Shown: positions 1 through 8,158, counted from the first letter of the stretch. The stretch is DNA of 8,903 bases from an uncultured Planctomycetaceae bacterium (GCA_903921605.1 CAIXQV010001183.1:1-8903), one strand, 5' to 3'. Made by a program: numbers and translations. The notes: a model not told the origin generated them from the letters alone.

Positions 1-228
1 AACCAGATCAGGTAATTGTTCTTCGAGACGCTCAAGAGCTGCTTCGCCACTATCGGCAGTCAGGACATCATGCCCATTGCGTGACAGCATGCGGCTCAGG
101 ATCTCGCGATTGATTCGTTCGTCATCAACCACAAGCACCAACGCGCGTTCACATGGCAATGACAACGCGCCATGAGCGGGCGACTTGTCTGCGAGCTTAG
201 CCGTTGGCTGTTGTCCGGTTAACTGCAC
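1..228 (-). CDS. Response regulator receiver-domain protein (N-terminal part, runs off the left edge)
   Basis: Reading the minus strand from a GTG at 228-226 gives 76 residues before the window ends. A leader of about 27 residues is followed by a receiver-domain start: beta-1 ALVLVVDDE with the paired acidic residues that bind Mg2+, then helix 1 (RINREILSRMLSRNGHDV), then LTADSGEAALERLEEQLPDLV. This matches the first half of a CheY-like fold. The phospho-accepting Asp at the end of beta-3 would lie just outside the window. An in-frame TAG at 241-243 limits the N-terminus. GTG 228 is chosen because a weak AGG lies about 8 nt upstream; a TTG closer to beta-1 is possible. It is transcribed divergently from the hybrid kinase, which makes it a plausible phosphorelay partner, though only position supports that. 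Whether an output domain follows cannot be seen. Confidence 0.85.
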   Translation of the reverse strand, partial: MQLTGQQPTAKLADKSPAHGALSLPCERALVLVVDDERINREILSRMLSRNGHDVLTADSGEAALERLEEQLPDLV

Positions 229-714
229 GGGATCGACCTGCTAACGCGACCAGAGTGAGGGGAGTGAAATTTTCAACGCAGCGGGAACACCTCAATTTCC
301 GAATCGACATGCCCGACTGTGTTTAAGCTTAGGTCGCAAAATTTCAACCGGCATACAGAGAAGAACGTTTTGGGGCAATCACCTACTGCGGCTGTCGATA
401 TGTCATCCACAAAAGACGCACATTCCGTGCTAATCGCTACAACCTGTCCGGTGAATTCGCGTTGCATAATCCCGCTGAGCGTGTTGAGAGGTGTGGTTAT
501 CAGTTCGAATTTGGGCCAAACAGAACAAAAAACGCTGCAATCAGGAAGTGGACAACACATTTGTCATGTTGGGTCTCTTCGATCGAATGCCAATGTCTGA
601 GAAGAGATCCTGCCGTTCACTACGGTGAGATTAATCTCGTCGGGGATCCCGTACTTGTTGTTCAACGGTTTGCTGAAAGGCGATCCGGGGCCTTTGTTTC
701 GAGTAGCCTGCTCC
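229..714. other. Divergent intergenic region between the receiver gene and the hybrid kinase gene
   Basis: This gap of about 486 bases separates two divergently read signalling genes, so it should hold the promoters of both. I found no convincing -35/-10 pair, no sigma54 -24/-12 element and no strong hairpin. Open frames here, such as 273-560 on the minus strand, show no recognisable domain and look like chance. The kinase frame is open back to a GTG at 625, so 625-714 could be coding if that start is used. Confidence 0.5.
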
Positions 715-3654
715 ATGTTGAATCTGATCCTGCAATGGAATCTTGACGTAATTACATTTGCAGTCCTGACGCTCTTTGGGGTACTGCTGGCTGATCACTA
801 TTTTTTCAGTCGTTCGTTCGACAGAAGGCAGCGTGGCGCTCTCAGAAGTTCAGCGATGATTCTGATCTGCGGCAGCGTTTATCTCGCGATAAGATGTGGG
901 GAGACTGAACGCGCGCAATTGCGCAGTTCGATTGACGGATTTGCGACGGGCTACGCCGATGAGATGCGTGAGCACGGTCACTATAATATTTCCGAAGTCA
1001 CACCGGCAGACGATCCGACCTATCTGATGCTGCTGAACAAAGAAGTTAAGTGGCTGAGTTTGAGTAAAACCGTTGATGATGTTTACTCGATCAGACGCTG
1101 CAAGGATGGGAATCTGCGGCTGCTTGTGGATTCTGAGACAGATTATAACAACAACGGAACCATCGACGAGCCTCGCGAACAGCGAACACCGATCGGGGAG
1201 ATCTACGAGGATCCTTCGCCACTTCTGCTAGCCGCACTTCGCAGTGATACTCCCGGCACATACTTCGACGATGTGCCGTACACCGATCGCTGGGGGACGT
1301 GGGTTAGTTCTTACGCTCCGATTTTTGATCAGCACGGACAGCCTGATGGAATCGTCGGTGTTGATTTTGATGGCTTCGAGTGGGTTGCGTCGATTCTCTG
1401 GGCTCGGTCTGCGGTCCTTGGATTTGCGATGACGCTACTGCTGACGGTGATGGGTAGCAGTAGCACTGTGGGGGTTATGCAGGCCGAGTTGAGACAACGG
1501 GCGAAGTTGAGTCGCGAGCTAAGAAAACAAGCGGAATCGCTGAGTGATCTGAATGCAGAGCTCATCGTTGCCCGTGATGCGGCGGAGCAGGGAAGTCGCG
1601 CCAAGAGTGAGTTTCTGGCGAACATGAGTCATGAAATCCGGACTCCGATGAATGGCATTCTGGGGCTGACGGAGTTGTTGCTTCAGACACCGATTTCTGC
1701 AGAGCAGAGAAGAAACCTTGAGTTGGTCGTGTCGTCGGGGGAGGCTCTGATGACAGTTCTCAATGATATTCTCGATTTCTCCAAGATCGAAGCCAACATG
1801 CTACAGATCGATAAGACCGAGTTTGAACCTCGCGAAGTCGTCGGAAATGCAATGAAGCTGTTGGGTTTGCGGGCGGAACAAAGAGGGCTGGAACTGACCT
1901 GCAGATTCCTGCCGACAGTGCCGCGTCATTTGCTGGGTGACGCAGGAAGAATTCGTCAGGTACTGGTCAATCTGGTCGGCAATGCCATCAAGTTTACGCA
2001 CCATGGTGAAGTTGCAGTGACTGTTGCTGATATCACAACGGAACAGAATCGCCGCGAATTGGAATTCTCGGTTCGAGATACGGGTATTGGCATCCCGCTG
2101 GAGCGACAGGAATCCATCTTCGAAGCTTTCGTTCAGGCTGACGGAAGCACAACGCGACACTACGGTGGCACAGGCCTGGGACTTGCGATCTGTACTCGAC
2201 TTGTGGATCTGATGGGCGGTCGAATTCGCGTCCGGAGTCTACCCGGAGCAGGAAGTACGTTCTCGTTCCGAATACCGCTTGATGAAGCCACGAAGGAGAT
2301 TGCAAATTCACCGGATCAGAAGTGCGATTCCCTGCCTCGACAACGAGTTCTTGTCGTTGATGACAATCCGACGAACCGTCTGATCCTGCAGGAGATTCTG
2401 ACAGTCTGGCGAATGGACGTAGAAACCGTCGACCAGGGACGGCTAGTTCGCGAAACGCTTGAGGCGGCCGACCGATCCGGCAATCAATTCAGCCTTGTTC
2501 TGCTGGACGTTCATATGCCGGAAATGGATGGATTTGCAGTCGCTGAAATGATCGCCAGTCTGTCTTGCGCACGCGAAACGAGGGTGATTCTGTTGAGTTC
2601 GTCCGATGCGGCTCACCACCGTAGTCGTCTTGAGAACGCAAAGATCTGTGCTTATCTGACTAAGCCAGTGAAGCAGTCTGAGTTGCTGGAGACGATTCTT
2701 GCGCTGGATGCAGCCGTTGAGGAAGTGTCGACCACTCCAGTCGCGGCCGAACAGGTTTCGCAGCTTCAGGAATCGCGAGGTCGACTACTGGTTGTCGAAG
2801 ATAATTTTGTCAACCAGCAACTGATGATGAGGGTGCTTGCCAAAGACGGATTTGAGGTCACGATTGCTGCCGATGGCAGTGAAGCCGTGCGAGTTCTCAA
2901 TACCGAAACGTTCGACGCCGTCCTTATGGATTGTCAGATGCCGACAATGGATGGTTATGAGGCAACACGGTTGATTCGAAAGGCAGAACGGAAAGCAAGG
3001 GCAGGGCATCGCCTGCCGATTCTTGCACTGACGGCCAATGCAATGGCCGGAGATCGGGAGAAATGTTTATTCTGCGGAATGGATGATTTTGTAACGAAAC
3101 CGATTTCCTTTGCCGGGTTGTACGGAACGTTGTCTCACTATCTGCAGTTGCCGTTGCCTTTGCAGTTGGAACAAGAGCCTGGGGCGAATTCAGTTCTTCT
3201 GAACGATAACAGCGAACCGACTGACAAAGAATTGAATGCAGTGGTTGCGGCAGAAGTAGCTTCTGCCTGGTCTGTTGCCGATCTGCCCGTCAATGCTTCC
3301 TCTGAAGCAATTCTGAACCGTAAAGAACTAATGAGCCGGGTCGGTGGCGATCAGGAACTGATCGAAATTCTGGCTGGTGCTTTCCGCGACGATGCCCCTC
3401 GACACATTGCCGCCTTTAGTACTGCTCTCTCTGCTAACGACGCTCAGGCTGCAAAGAATGTCGCACACACCATCAAAGGCTGTGCTGGCAATCTCGCCGG
3501 GAATCGTCTGCGGGATTATGCAAAGACCCTCGAACTTTCCGTGGCGTCAGGCAATCTTGACGAGGCGAAACAGGCCTTGCCACGACTAGAAGATGAGATA
3601 AATGCTCTCCTCGATCAGATTGAGCAGATGGCCTCGTCGTTCCAGAACGCCTGA
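715..3654 (+). CDS. Unorthodox hybrid sensor histidine kinase (PDC-like sensor, HisKA, HATPase, REC, REC, HPt)
   Basis: This 979-residue protein (counted from ATG 715) is a BarA/ArcB-type phosphorelay kinase of the inner membrane. Hydrophobic helices lie near residues 12-26, 44-60 and 232-250. Between the second and third is an extracytoplasmic sensor of about 170 residues with a DRWGTW...YAPI...GVDF signature, typical of PDC/Cache-like sensors. A coiled coil (about 260-300) leads to HisKA with phospho-acceptor His306 in [12 protein letters not shown]. The ATPase domain has the N box (Asn423 in NAIKFT), G1 (DTGIGIP, Asp455) and G2 (GGTGLGL, 484-490). Receiver 1 keeps Asp549/Asp550, Asp598 and Lys650. 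Receiver 2 keeps Glu695/Asp696, Asp739 and Lys795. The HPt (about 866-970) has His918 in AHTIKG. All phosphotransfer residues are intact, so a His-Asp-His relay looks functional. The frame is open to GTG 625 (1009 residues), but ATG 715 puts the first membrane helix at the usual place. The signal sensed is unknown. Confidence 0.93.
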   Translation: MLNLILQWNLDVITFAVLTLFGVLLADHYFFSRSFDRRQRGALRSSAMILICGSVYLAIRCGETERAQLRSSIDGFATGYADEMREHGHYNISEVTPADDPTYLMLLNKEVKWLSLSKTVDDVYSIRRCKDGNLRLLVDSETDYNNNGTIDEPREQRTPIGEIYEDPSPLLLAALRSDTPGTYFDDVPYTDRWGTWVSSYAPIFDQHGQPDGIVGVDFDGFEWVASILWARSAVLGFAMTLLLTVMGSSSTVGVMQAELRQRAKLSRELRKQAESLSDLNAELIVARDAAEQGSRAKSEFLANMSHEIRTPMNGILGLTELLLQTPISAEQRRNLELVVSSGEALMTVLNDILDFSKIEANMLQIDKTEFEPREVVGNAMKLLGLRAEQRGLELTCRFLPTVPRHLLGDAGRIRQVLVNLVGNAIKFTHHGEVAVTVADITTEQNRRELEFSVRDTGIGIPLERQESIFEAFVQADGSTTRHYGGTGLGLAICTRLVDLMGGRIRVRSLPGAGSTFSFRIPLDEATKEIANSPDQKCDSLPRQRVLVVDDNPTNRLILQEILTVWRMDVETVDQGRLVRETLEAADRSGNQFSLVLLDVHMPEMDGFAVAEMIASLSCARETRVILLSSSDAAHHRSRLENAKICAYLTKPVKQSELLETILALDAAVEEVSTTPVAAEQVSQLQESRGRLLVVEDNFVNQQLMMRVLAKDGFEVTIAADGSEAVRVLNTETFDAVLMDCQMPTMDGYEATRLIRKAERKARAGHRLPILALTANAMAGDREKCLFCGMDDFVTKPISFAGLYGTLSHYLQLPLPLQLEQEPGANSVLLNDNSEPTDKELNAVVAAEVASAWSVADLPVNASSEAILNRKELMSRVGGDQELIEILAGAFRDDAPRHIAAFSTALSANDAQAAKNVAHTIKGCAGNLAGNRLRDYAKTLELSVASGNLDEAKQALPRLEDEINALLDQIEQMASSFQNA

Positions 3655-3862
3655 TTGCATCCATGTCTGTTGAGGACTTATGGCAGGCGTTTCAGCTTTC
3701 CAGGATTGGGCAAACCAGAATAATCGTCCTGAAAAGAAGAGAATCGCGGCGAACCTTGCGCACATTGTGTGTCGACAGTTGAATTCGCGACGCCGACTTG
3801 GCACCATTCCGCATTATCAGCACTGTGAAAGTTGTTTCAAGGTGTTGAGACTGGCATCAGCA

Positions 3863-3946
3863 GCGAGAGTGGCGAAATTGGCAGACGCGCTGGATTTAGG
3901 ATCCTGTGCCTTAAACGGCGTGGGGGTTCAACTCCCCCCTCTCGCA
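3863..3946 (+). tRNA. trnL: tRNA-Leu, anticodon UAG
   Basis: An 84-nt class II tRNA. The acceptor stem GCGAGAG (3863-3869) pairs perfectly with CTCTCGC (3939-3945), and the discriminator is A3946. The D arm has the Leu-like GCGAAATTGGCAGACGC. The anticodon loop TTTAGGA (3895-3901) gives anticodon TAG at 3897-3899, which reads CUN Leu codons. The long variable arm (3907-3921) marks the Leu/Ser/Tyr class, and the T arm is GGGGG-TTCAACT-CCCCC. The 3' CCA is not encoded, so it must be added enzymatically. The anticodon stem has one T-T mismatch (28:42). The 208 bases between the kinase stop and this gene hold no recognisable gene; an open frame running through the tRNA (3680-3955) is spurious. 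Confidence 0.96.
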
Positions 3947-3975
3947 TTTGATTGATACGCTGAATGCATTCGAAG

Positions 3976-4003
3976 CCCGGCCAAATCTCTGGCCGGGTTT
4001 CTT
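3976..4003 (+). terminator. Intrinsic terminator behind tRNA-Leu
   Basis: A perfect 7-bp GC-rich stem, CCCGGCC (3976-3982) with GGCCGGG (3991-3997), has an 8-nt loop and is followed by TTTCTTC. It starts 30 nt after the tRNA and probably ends its transcript. It also lies only about 28 nt before the methyltransferase start. Confidence 0.85.
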
Positions 4004-4030
4004 CATTCATGGATTGATTGACAGGCGACT

Positions 4031-4693
4031 ATGCTTTCCGCCCTGAAGAACCAGTCAGCCTTCTTTCGCCAGTTTCGACAGCGGTTCGAAACGACCGGCG
4101 CGATTGCTCCCAGCAGTCGATTTCTTGCACGATCCATGACTCGTTTTCTGGCCGCACGAAGTTCTGCCACTCCTGTGCGCGTGCTGGAAATCGGACCAGG
4201 AACCGGGCCGGTGACTGAGTCGATCGTGAAATTTCTTCAGCCTCACGATATTTTTGATCTGGTTGAGCTGAACGAAGAGTTCGTCGCAATCCTCAGAGAG
4301 CGTTTTGAAAACGAGACGGAATGGCAGAGAGTTCGAGCCCAGGCGACAATTCACCAACTGCCGGTGCAGGACTTCGTTGCACAGGAACCCTACGACTTTG
4401 TGATCTCCGGACTTCCTCTGAATAACTTCCCCGCAGAACTTGTGACTTCGATAACCGATACCTACTTCCGGTTGTTGAAGCCTGGTGGAGTTCTCAGCTA
4501 TTTCGAATACATGTACGTGAGGCCCGTTCGAAAGATTGTCACGCGCGGCGCAGAAAGAATTCGGATCAGTTCGATTGATGATACATTACAAGCACATTGC
4601 GACCGCTGTCGCATCCGCCGAGACAATGTCTGGCTGAATGTGCCGCCCGCTTGGGTTCAGCACCTTCGCAAGCCGCCTGAGGTTCGTCGATAG
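4031..4693 (+). CDS. Class I SAM-dependent methyltransferase, PmtA-like (possible phospholipid N-methyltransferase)
   Basis: A 220-residue soluble enzyme with a Rossmann-type SAM fold. Motif I is VLEIGPGTG (residues 51-59), an acidic residue that would contact the SAM ribose is Glu79 (DLVELN), and a motif-IV region is FVISGLPLNNF (123-133). GAIAPSSRFLARSM (23-36) before motif I, together with GPGTGPVTES, resembles bacterial phospholipid N-methyltransferases of the PmtA group, which methylate phosphatidylethanolamine at the membrane surface. Relatives also include rRNA adenine dimethylases and uncharacterised methyltransferases, so the substrate is an inference. The length fits PmtA (about 200-220). 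ATG 4031 is the natural start, with a weak CAGG about 6 nt upstream. The gene begins right behind the tRNA terminator, leaving little room for a promoter, and it ends 11 bp from the convergent BLUF gene. Confidence 0.75.
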   Translation: MLSALKNQSAFFRQFRQRFETTGAIAPSSRFLARSMTRFLAARSSATPVRVLEIGPGTGPVTESIVKFLQPHDIFDLVELNEEFVAILRERFENETEWQRVRAQATIHQLPVQDFVAQEPYDFVISGLPLNNFPAELVTSITDTYFRLLKPGGVLSYFEYMYVRPVRKIVTRGAERIRISSIDDTLQAHCDRCRIRRDNVWLNVPPAWVQHLRKPPEVRR

Positions 4694-4704
4694 CCGCCCG
4701 TATG

Positions 4705-5187
4705 CTAGAATTCGTGGTGCGTTGAGGAGTGGTGTGGATTCGCTGCGTGCAAGGGCGATGAATGTCGGTGCCACGCACCCAGCTTAAAGTTCAGGAGAAC
4801 TTCCCGAGCCTTATCGCCGTCTTCCAGGTTCTCGAGTTCCACCGTTTTCTTGTTCAGGAAATTACTGTAGCCCGGCAGTTGTAATAGTTTACCGCCAGAG
4901 GCATCAAAGAAGCCCATCTCCCAGTCGTGAAACGATCTGTGGTCGATCTCGAAGCGGGCAATCAGCATGATCTTGTGGTGTCGCTTGTCGGCGGCAATTC
5001 GCTGGTAGGTGGATTCGATAACTTCGTTTTCACCCTCAAGAACCTGCAGGAACGTACCATCCTCGTAAAGCAACATGCCCGTGATGGCGTCACGGTCATT
5101 ATTGCGTCGTGCGGTCAGCAGCAGGTTCTGCAGTTCACCGGGCGAGAAGTTGTTTTTCGCTTCACTGGTGTAGATTAACTGAAGCAT
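4705..5187 (-). CDS. Single-domain BLUF blue-light photoreceptor with His-rich C-terminal tail
   Basis: A 160-residue protein with an N-terminal BLUF (FAD-binding blue-light sensor) domain over residues 1-95. The photochemical residues sit at the spacing known from AppA: Tyr6 (LIYTS), Asn30 (RNNDRDAITG), Gln48 (FLQVLEG), Trp89 and Met91 (DWEMGF). It should therefore bind flavin and show the usual red-shifted signalling state. No effector domain follows. After a helix-forming stretch (about 96-138) the last 22 residues are rich in His (7 of 22). This is the short PixD/BlrB-like type, which normally works by binding a partner protein; no candidate partner is evident next to it. ATG 5187 is chosen because the domain begins immediately there; a GTG at 5226 in the same frame would add 13 residues. 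A GGGG lies 7 nt before the ATG. It is convergent with the methyltransferase gene. Confidence 0.93.
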   Translation of the reverse strand: MLQLIYTSEAKNNFSPGELQNLLLTARRNNDRDAITGMLLYEDGTFLQVLEGENEVIESTYQRIAADKRHHKIMLIARFEIDHRSFHDWEMGFFDASGGKLLQLPGYSNFLNKKTVELENLEDGDKAREVLLNFKLGAWHRHSSPLHAANPHHSSTHHEF

Positions 5188-5285
5188 CGAGAAGCCCCGT
5201 TGTCGTTCCCCGGAAAGACAAGCCACTGAAGCCTACTTCTTAGTAATCTCGATGACTCAATCAACTGGCCACCATCGCGAACATA

Positions 5286-5316
5286 GCCGGGGTTTTGCCG
5301 AGCGGAAAATCCCGGC
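5286..5316 (-). terminator. Hairpin behind the DUF3239-like gene, possible terminator
   Basis: An imperfect inverted repeat: GCCGGG (5286-5291) pairs with CCCGGC (5311-5316), then one mismatch or wobble pair, then TTTT (5293-5296) with AAAA (5306-5309), around a 9-nt loop. It lies 2 nt beyond the tandem TAG codons at 5319-5324. It lacks a clear T run on either side, so intrinsic termination is uncertain; it could instead stabilise an mRNA 3' end. Confidence 0.45.
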
Positions 5317-5321
5317 ATCTA

Positions 5322-5507
5322 CTACCAGCATCGATGCAATCCTTCTGTCTTGCGTGGGATTTCCTGAAGGAAATCAATCAGTTCCTGCCAGTCACTCTCC
5401 TCAATGGAATCGAATGTTGCCCGGACGGCATGCTGGTCTGTTGTCACGCAACTGGCGATCTTGGGATGAAATGTCGCCCAGTGGTCATTCTGATCCGGAG
5501 CCGGTTG
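5322..5507 (-). pseudogene. Detached 3' end of the zinc-ribbon/DUF3239-like gene, behind an in-frame TAA
   Basis: In exactly the frame of the preceding gene, 61 sense codons follow the TAA at 5508-5510. They start QPAPDQNDHW, pass through SCVTTDQHAV and SDWQELIDFL, and end GLHRCW. Two tandem TAG codons (5322-5324 and 5319-5321) then close the frame. From memory of the DUF3239 family, a DHW motif, a Cys-Val-Thr stretch, a Trp-rich helix and a final Gly-Leu-aromatic/His-Arg are what the end of that domain should look like. I therefore read this as the original C-terminus. It has no start or ribosome site of its own, so it would be translated only by readthrough. Confidence 0.75.
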
Positions 5508-6137
5508 TTAGACCGCGACCCCGACCACACGCTGGTTTTTCTTAGGCGGGCCATCGCACATACTGTGAATCGGCTGACGCAGAATTCGAACCGCAGGATA
5601 GTTGCCATCCCCTGTCGTCAGATCTGTGCAGAATGCGACCAACTGGTTTTCAACAGACACGATAACTCCCGGTAACGCGCAGCCGTGCAGGAAGTGCTCT
5701 CGAACACGAGTCCAGTACAACCACATAAGGATTCCGCTGATGATCGCGCCGACCAGCATGCCTTTGTGGAGCAAGGCTCCCAGTGCAAACAGGGATGTCG
5801 CGACAATCGAGATCGTGGGCCAGCGAGGAAAGGAACTCCAGTACTTCAGAATGTTGACTCGAACTCCGCCCGGATTTGAGGCCTGTGAATTGTTGTCGAG
5901 CGTGATGGATTTCGTCGGTCGTGGAGCCGCTTTTCGTTCTGCCTCTTCTTCAAACGGTCGACGGGTTCGCCGGGCTGGCTGTGGCGTTGCAATCTGAACG
6001 TCTTCGACGTCTATGATTTCTTCGCTGGGTACGGACACCGGTTCTTTGCAGCCCGGGCATCGGATGCGTCGCCCGGCAAGATCGTCTGCGACTCGAGTTC
6101 GGCGGCCACAATGCGGGCACTGAAATGAAATAGGCAT
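5508..6137 (-). CDS. Zinc-ribbon membrane protein with truncated DUF3239-like domain
   Basis: 209 residues from ATG 6137. The N-terminus is a zinc ribbon with CPHC (Cys7, Cys10) and CPGC (Cys27, Cys30), the short form common at the start of planctomycete membrane proteins. A charged, low-complexity linker (about 38-95) follows, then two membrane helices near 109-123 and 126-142. After them comes a soluble part with VREHFLHGC, TDLTTGDGNYPAVRIL and GPPKKNQRVVGVAV, which resembles DUF3239, a family of unknown function. Translation stops at TAA (5508-5510) inside that domain, and the rest continues in frame to 5322. The uninterrupted gene would encode 271 residues (counting the TAA as one codon). 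The frame is also open upstream to 6239, but ATG 6137 fits the zinc ribbon and lies 2 nt after the stop of the activator gene, which suggests translational coupling. Whether the short product is stable is unknown. Confidence 0.8.
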   Translation of the reverse strand: MPISFQCPHCGRRTRVADDLAGRRIRCPGCKEPVSVPSEEIIDVEDVQIATPQPARRTRRPFEEEAERKAAPRPTKSITLDNNSQASNPGGVRVNILKYWSSFPRWPTISIVATSLFALGALLHKGMLVGAIISGILMWLYWTRVREHFLHGCALPGVIVSVENQLVAFCTDLTTGDGNYPAVRILRQPIHSMCDGPPKKNQRVVGVAV

Positions 6138-6139
6138 GG

Positions 6140-8158
6140 TCAGTCTGTCAGAGGTCGAGGGACATGATATCGCTTCAGTTTTCGATCCAGAGTTGATCGC
6201 TCGATTCCCAGGATCTGAGCGGACTTCGACTTGTTCCAACCGGTGTGTTCCAGGGTTTTCAGGATATGTTCCTGTTCAACATCGGCCATTGAAACTTCAC
6301 GGTATTCTCCGGGAGTACCACGATCAATGACCGGGGCTGCAGGACGACTGCCCAGGCTGGACAACTGAATGTCGGAAACGCGAACGACTTCGTTTCGACA
6401 GAGAATTACAGTTCTTTCGATCGTGTTCTGAAGCTCTCGAACATTGCCCGGCCAGTTGTATTCCCGCAGGATCTGCATCGCGTCGTCTGTGAAGCCCTTG
6501 ATGACGCGACCGGTTTTCTCGACAAACTTCTTTAGGAAAGCGTTGGCCAGTAATTCAATATCATCTCGACGTTCACGAAGCGGGCTGGCCGTGATCTCAG
6601 CCACCTGCAGGCGAAAATAGAGGTCTTTACGGAAGTCGCCATCTTCGACGGCTTCTTCGAGATCTCGATTCGTGGCGGCCACGATGCGAACATTCACCTG
6701 GATCGGTTTGCGGCCACCAATACGTTCGAACGCATAGCCCTCCAGAACTCGCAGGAACTTTGCCTGAATCGAAGGACTCATTTCGCCGACTTCATCAAGG
6801 AATAACGTTCCGCCATCCGCCTGTTCGAATCGACCGATTTTGCGATCCACCGCGCCGGTAAAGGCGCCTTTTTCGTGGCCAAACAGTTCACTCTCCAGAA
6901 GACTTTCATTCAACGCCGCACAATTGATGCAGATAAACGGCGCATCTTTTCGTGGGCTAAGCGAATGAATGCTTCGCGCGATCAGTTCTTTTCCACAGCC
7001 GCTCTCACCACGAATTAAAACATTGGCGTGAGTTTCGGCGATCAGCGAGATACGTTCCTTCAGCTCTGTTATGCTGGCGGTTTCGCCGATCAGGTTTTGT
7101 TCCTGCGACAATTGAGAGCGCAGAGATTCGTTAACACTGCGAGCCTGAGCCAGGCCGGTTTGAAGCGAGTCGCGTTCGTGAAGGTGCCCAAGTGAAACGG
7201 CGAGCTGATTGGCCACTGCGAGTGTAAATTCGAGATCATGTTTATCCAGCGGATTGTCAGGATTCGTCGAGTACAGATGAATCAATCCGAGAACGCGTTC
7301 GGCCGAGGTGATTGGCGCACAGATGACACTGAGAGCCTTCATTTCTCCGAGGCTGTCAAACACTGACAATTGACGATCATCACCAACGTCGCGCGCGAGG
7401 ATGGCTTCGCGGCGAGAGAGAACAACGCGGGAAAGGTTGTCGGAGACTCGTCGATAGGGCAGATCTTTCAAGCTGTGATAGGCGACAACCTGAAGGTCAG
7501 ATGGCATCGGCGGGCCGCTGGCTTCCTGCGACGCAAGCAGAATGGCAGAGATGCTGGCCACCGTTTCACGGGCGAGGCTGACGAGGACAACATCGGTCAG
7601 TTGCTGGCGAGTTTTGGCGGCCCCCATTTCAAGTCCAAGTCCATACAGCTTGGCCAGCTCAGCACCATAATTGAGGGCACTTCCTGAGGCCGCGCCTGGG
7701 GACAGGAATTCAGGTTTCGCCGTTCGATGCAGAATGCTGGGCTCGCGTTCATGGCTGACGGCCGTTTGCGTCGGCGACGTCGCCCGCTCACCCGGTGCCC
7801 CTGGCAATCCGGGCGGAGAAACCGGCGCTGATTCCAGACTTGTAGTAAATGCCAGTCGACATTCACCGATGCTGATCACGTCACCCGACTGCAACGTGAA
7901 ATCGCCGGAGACGGTCTTTCCGCGAACGCTCGTGCCGTTCCGGCTCTTCAGATCACGCAGGCGCCATTCACCGTCGGAGAAGAAGATCTCGCAGTGATTT
8001 CGGCTGCTGGCATCATCTTCAAGGACAATCCGATTCGTTGCCGAGCGACCGATCGTGGTAACGTGGCCCTGACGCAACCGTACTACGTCACGCCAACTGG
8101 CCCCATCCCAGGTAAGAATAAATGCGTACTCGTCATGACCTGAGCTGGGAGATGTCAC
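6140..8158 (-). CDS. Sigma54-dependent transcriptional activator with FHA and GAF sensor domains
   Basis: 672 residues from GTG 8158. An FHA domain comes first (about 12-110: Gly37-Arg38-Ser39, Ser52-Arg53, His55, Asn74-Gly75), the fold that binds phosphothreonine. A GAF domain follows (about 170-325), then a short coiled coil. The AAA+ domain (about 356-590) has Walker A GESGCGKE (384-391), the sigma54-contacting GAFTGA loop (431-436), Walker B LFLDE (Asp455) and WPGNVREL (569-576). A Fis-type helix-turn-helix ends the protein (about 621-672). It should open sigma54 promoters with ATP, controlled by FHA and GAF instead of a receiver domain. The FHA residues suggest input from Ser/Thr kinases, which planctomycetes have in number. 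The start is uncertain: the frame is open to another GTG at 8287, adding 43 residues without domain character. The zinc-ribbon gene follows after 2 nt, so the two are probably co-transcribed. Its target promoters are not visible here. Confidence 0.93.
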   Translation of the reverse strand: MTSPSSGHDEYAFILTWDGASWRDVVRLRQGHVTTIGRSATNRIVLEDDASSRNHCEIFFSDGEWRLRDLKSRNGTSVRGKTVSGDFTLQSGDVISIGECRLAFTTSLESAPVSPPGLPGAPGERATSPTQTAVSHEREPSILHRTAKPEFLSPGAASGSALNYGAELAKLYGLGLEMGAAKTRQQLTDVVLVSLARETVASISAILLASQEASGPPMPSDLQVVAYHSLKDLPYRRVSDNLSRVVLSRREAILARDVGDDRQLSVFDSLGEMKALSVICAPITSAERVLGLIHLYSTNPDNPLDKHDLEFTLAVANQLAVSLGHLHERDSLQTGLAQARSVNESLRSQLSQEQNLIGETASITELKERISLIAETHANVLIRGESGCGKELIARSIHSLSPRKDAPFICINCAALNESLLESELFGHEKGAFTGAVDRKIGRFEQADGGTLFLDEVGEMSPSIQAKFLRVLEGYAFERIGGRKPIQVNVRIVAATNRDLEEAVEDGDFRKDLYFRLQVAEITASPLRERRDDIELLANAFLKKFVEKTGRVIKGFTDDAMQILREYNWPGNVRELQNTIERTVILCRNEVVRVSDIQLSSLGSRPAAPVIDRGTPGEYREVSMADVEQEHILKTLEHTGWNKSKSAQILGIERSTLDRKLKRYHVPRPLTD

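Noticed and set aside
273..560. Minus-strand open frame of 95 codons in the divergent intergenic region
   Set aside because: No domain, no signal sequence and no ribosome site are visible; it lies where promoters are expected and looks like chance.
625..714. GTG 625 as the start of the hybrid kinase
   Set aside because: It is possible but adds 30 residues without clear character before the first membrane helix; ATG 715 is preferred, though neither has a good ribosome site.
3798..3813. TTGGCAC...CGCA as a sigma54 -24/-12 promoter before tRNA-Leu
   Set aside because: The spacing between GG and GC is 9, not the required 10 nt, and a tRNA gene is an unlikely sigma54 target.
3680..3955. Open frame of 91 codons on the plus strand
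   Set aside because: Its last third is a translation of tRNA-Leu, giving the familiar spurious ARVAKLADALDLGS-type peptide, and the first part resembles nothing.
5295..5675. Plus-strand open frame of 126 codons
   Set aside because: It is the antisense shadow of the DUF3239-like gene and its 3' remnant; the minus frame carries the family motifs.
6138..6239. Longer start (6239) for the zinc-ribbon protein
   Set aside because: The extra 34 residues overlap the end of the activator gene and have no domain character; ATG 6137 directly precedes the zinc ribbon and couples to the upstream stop.
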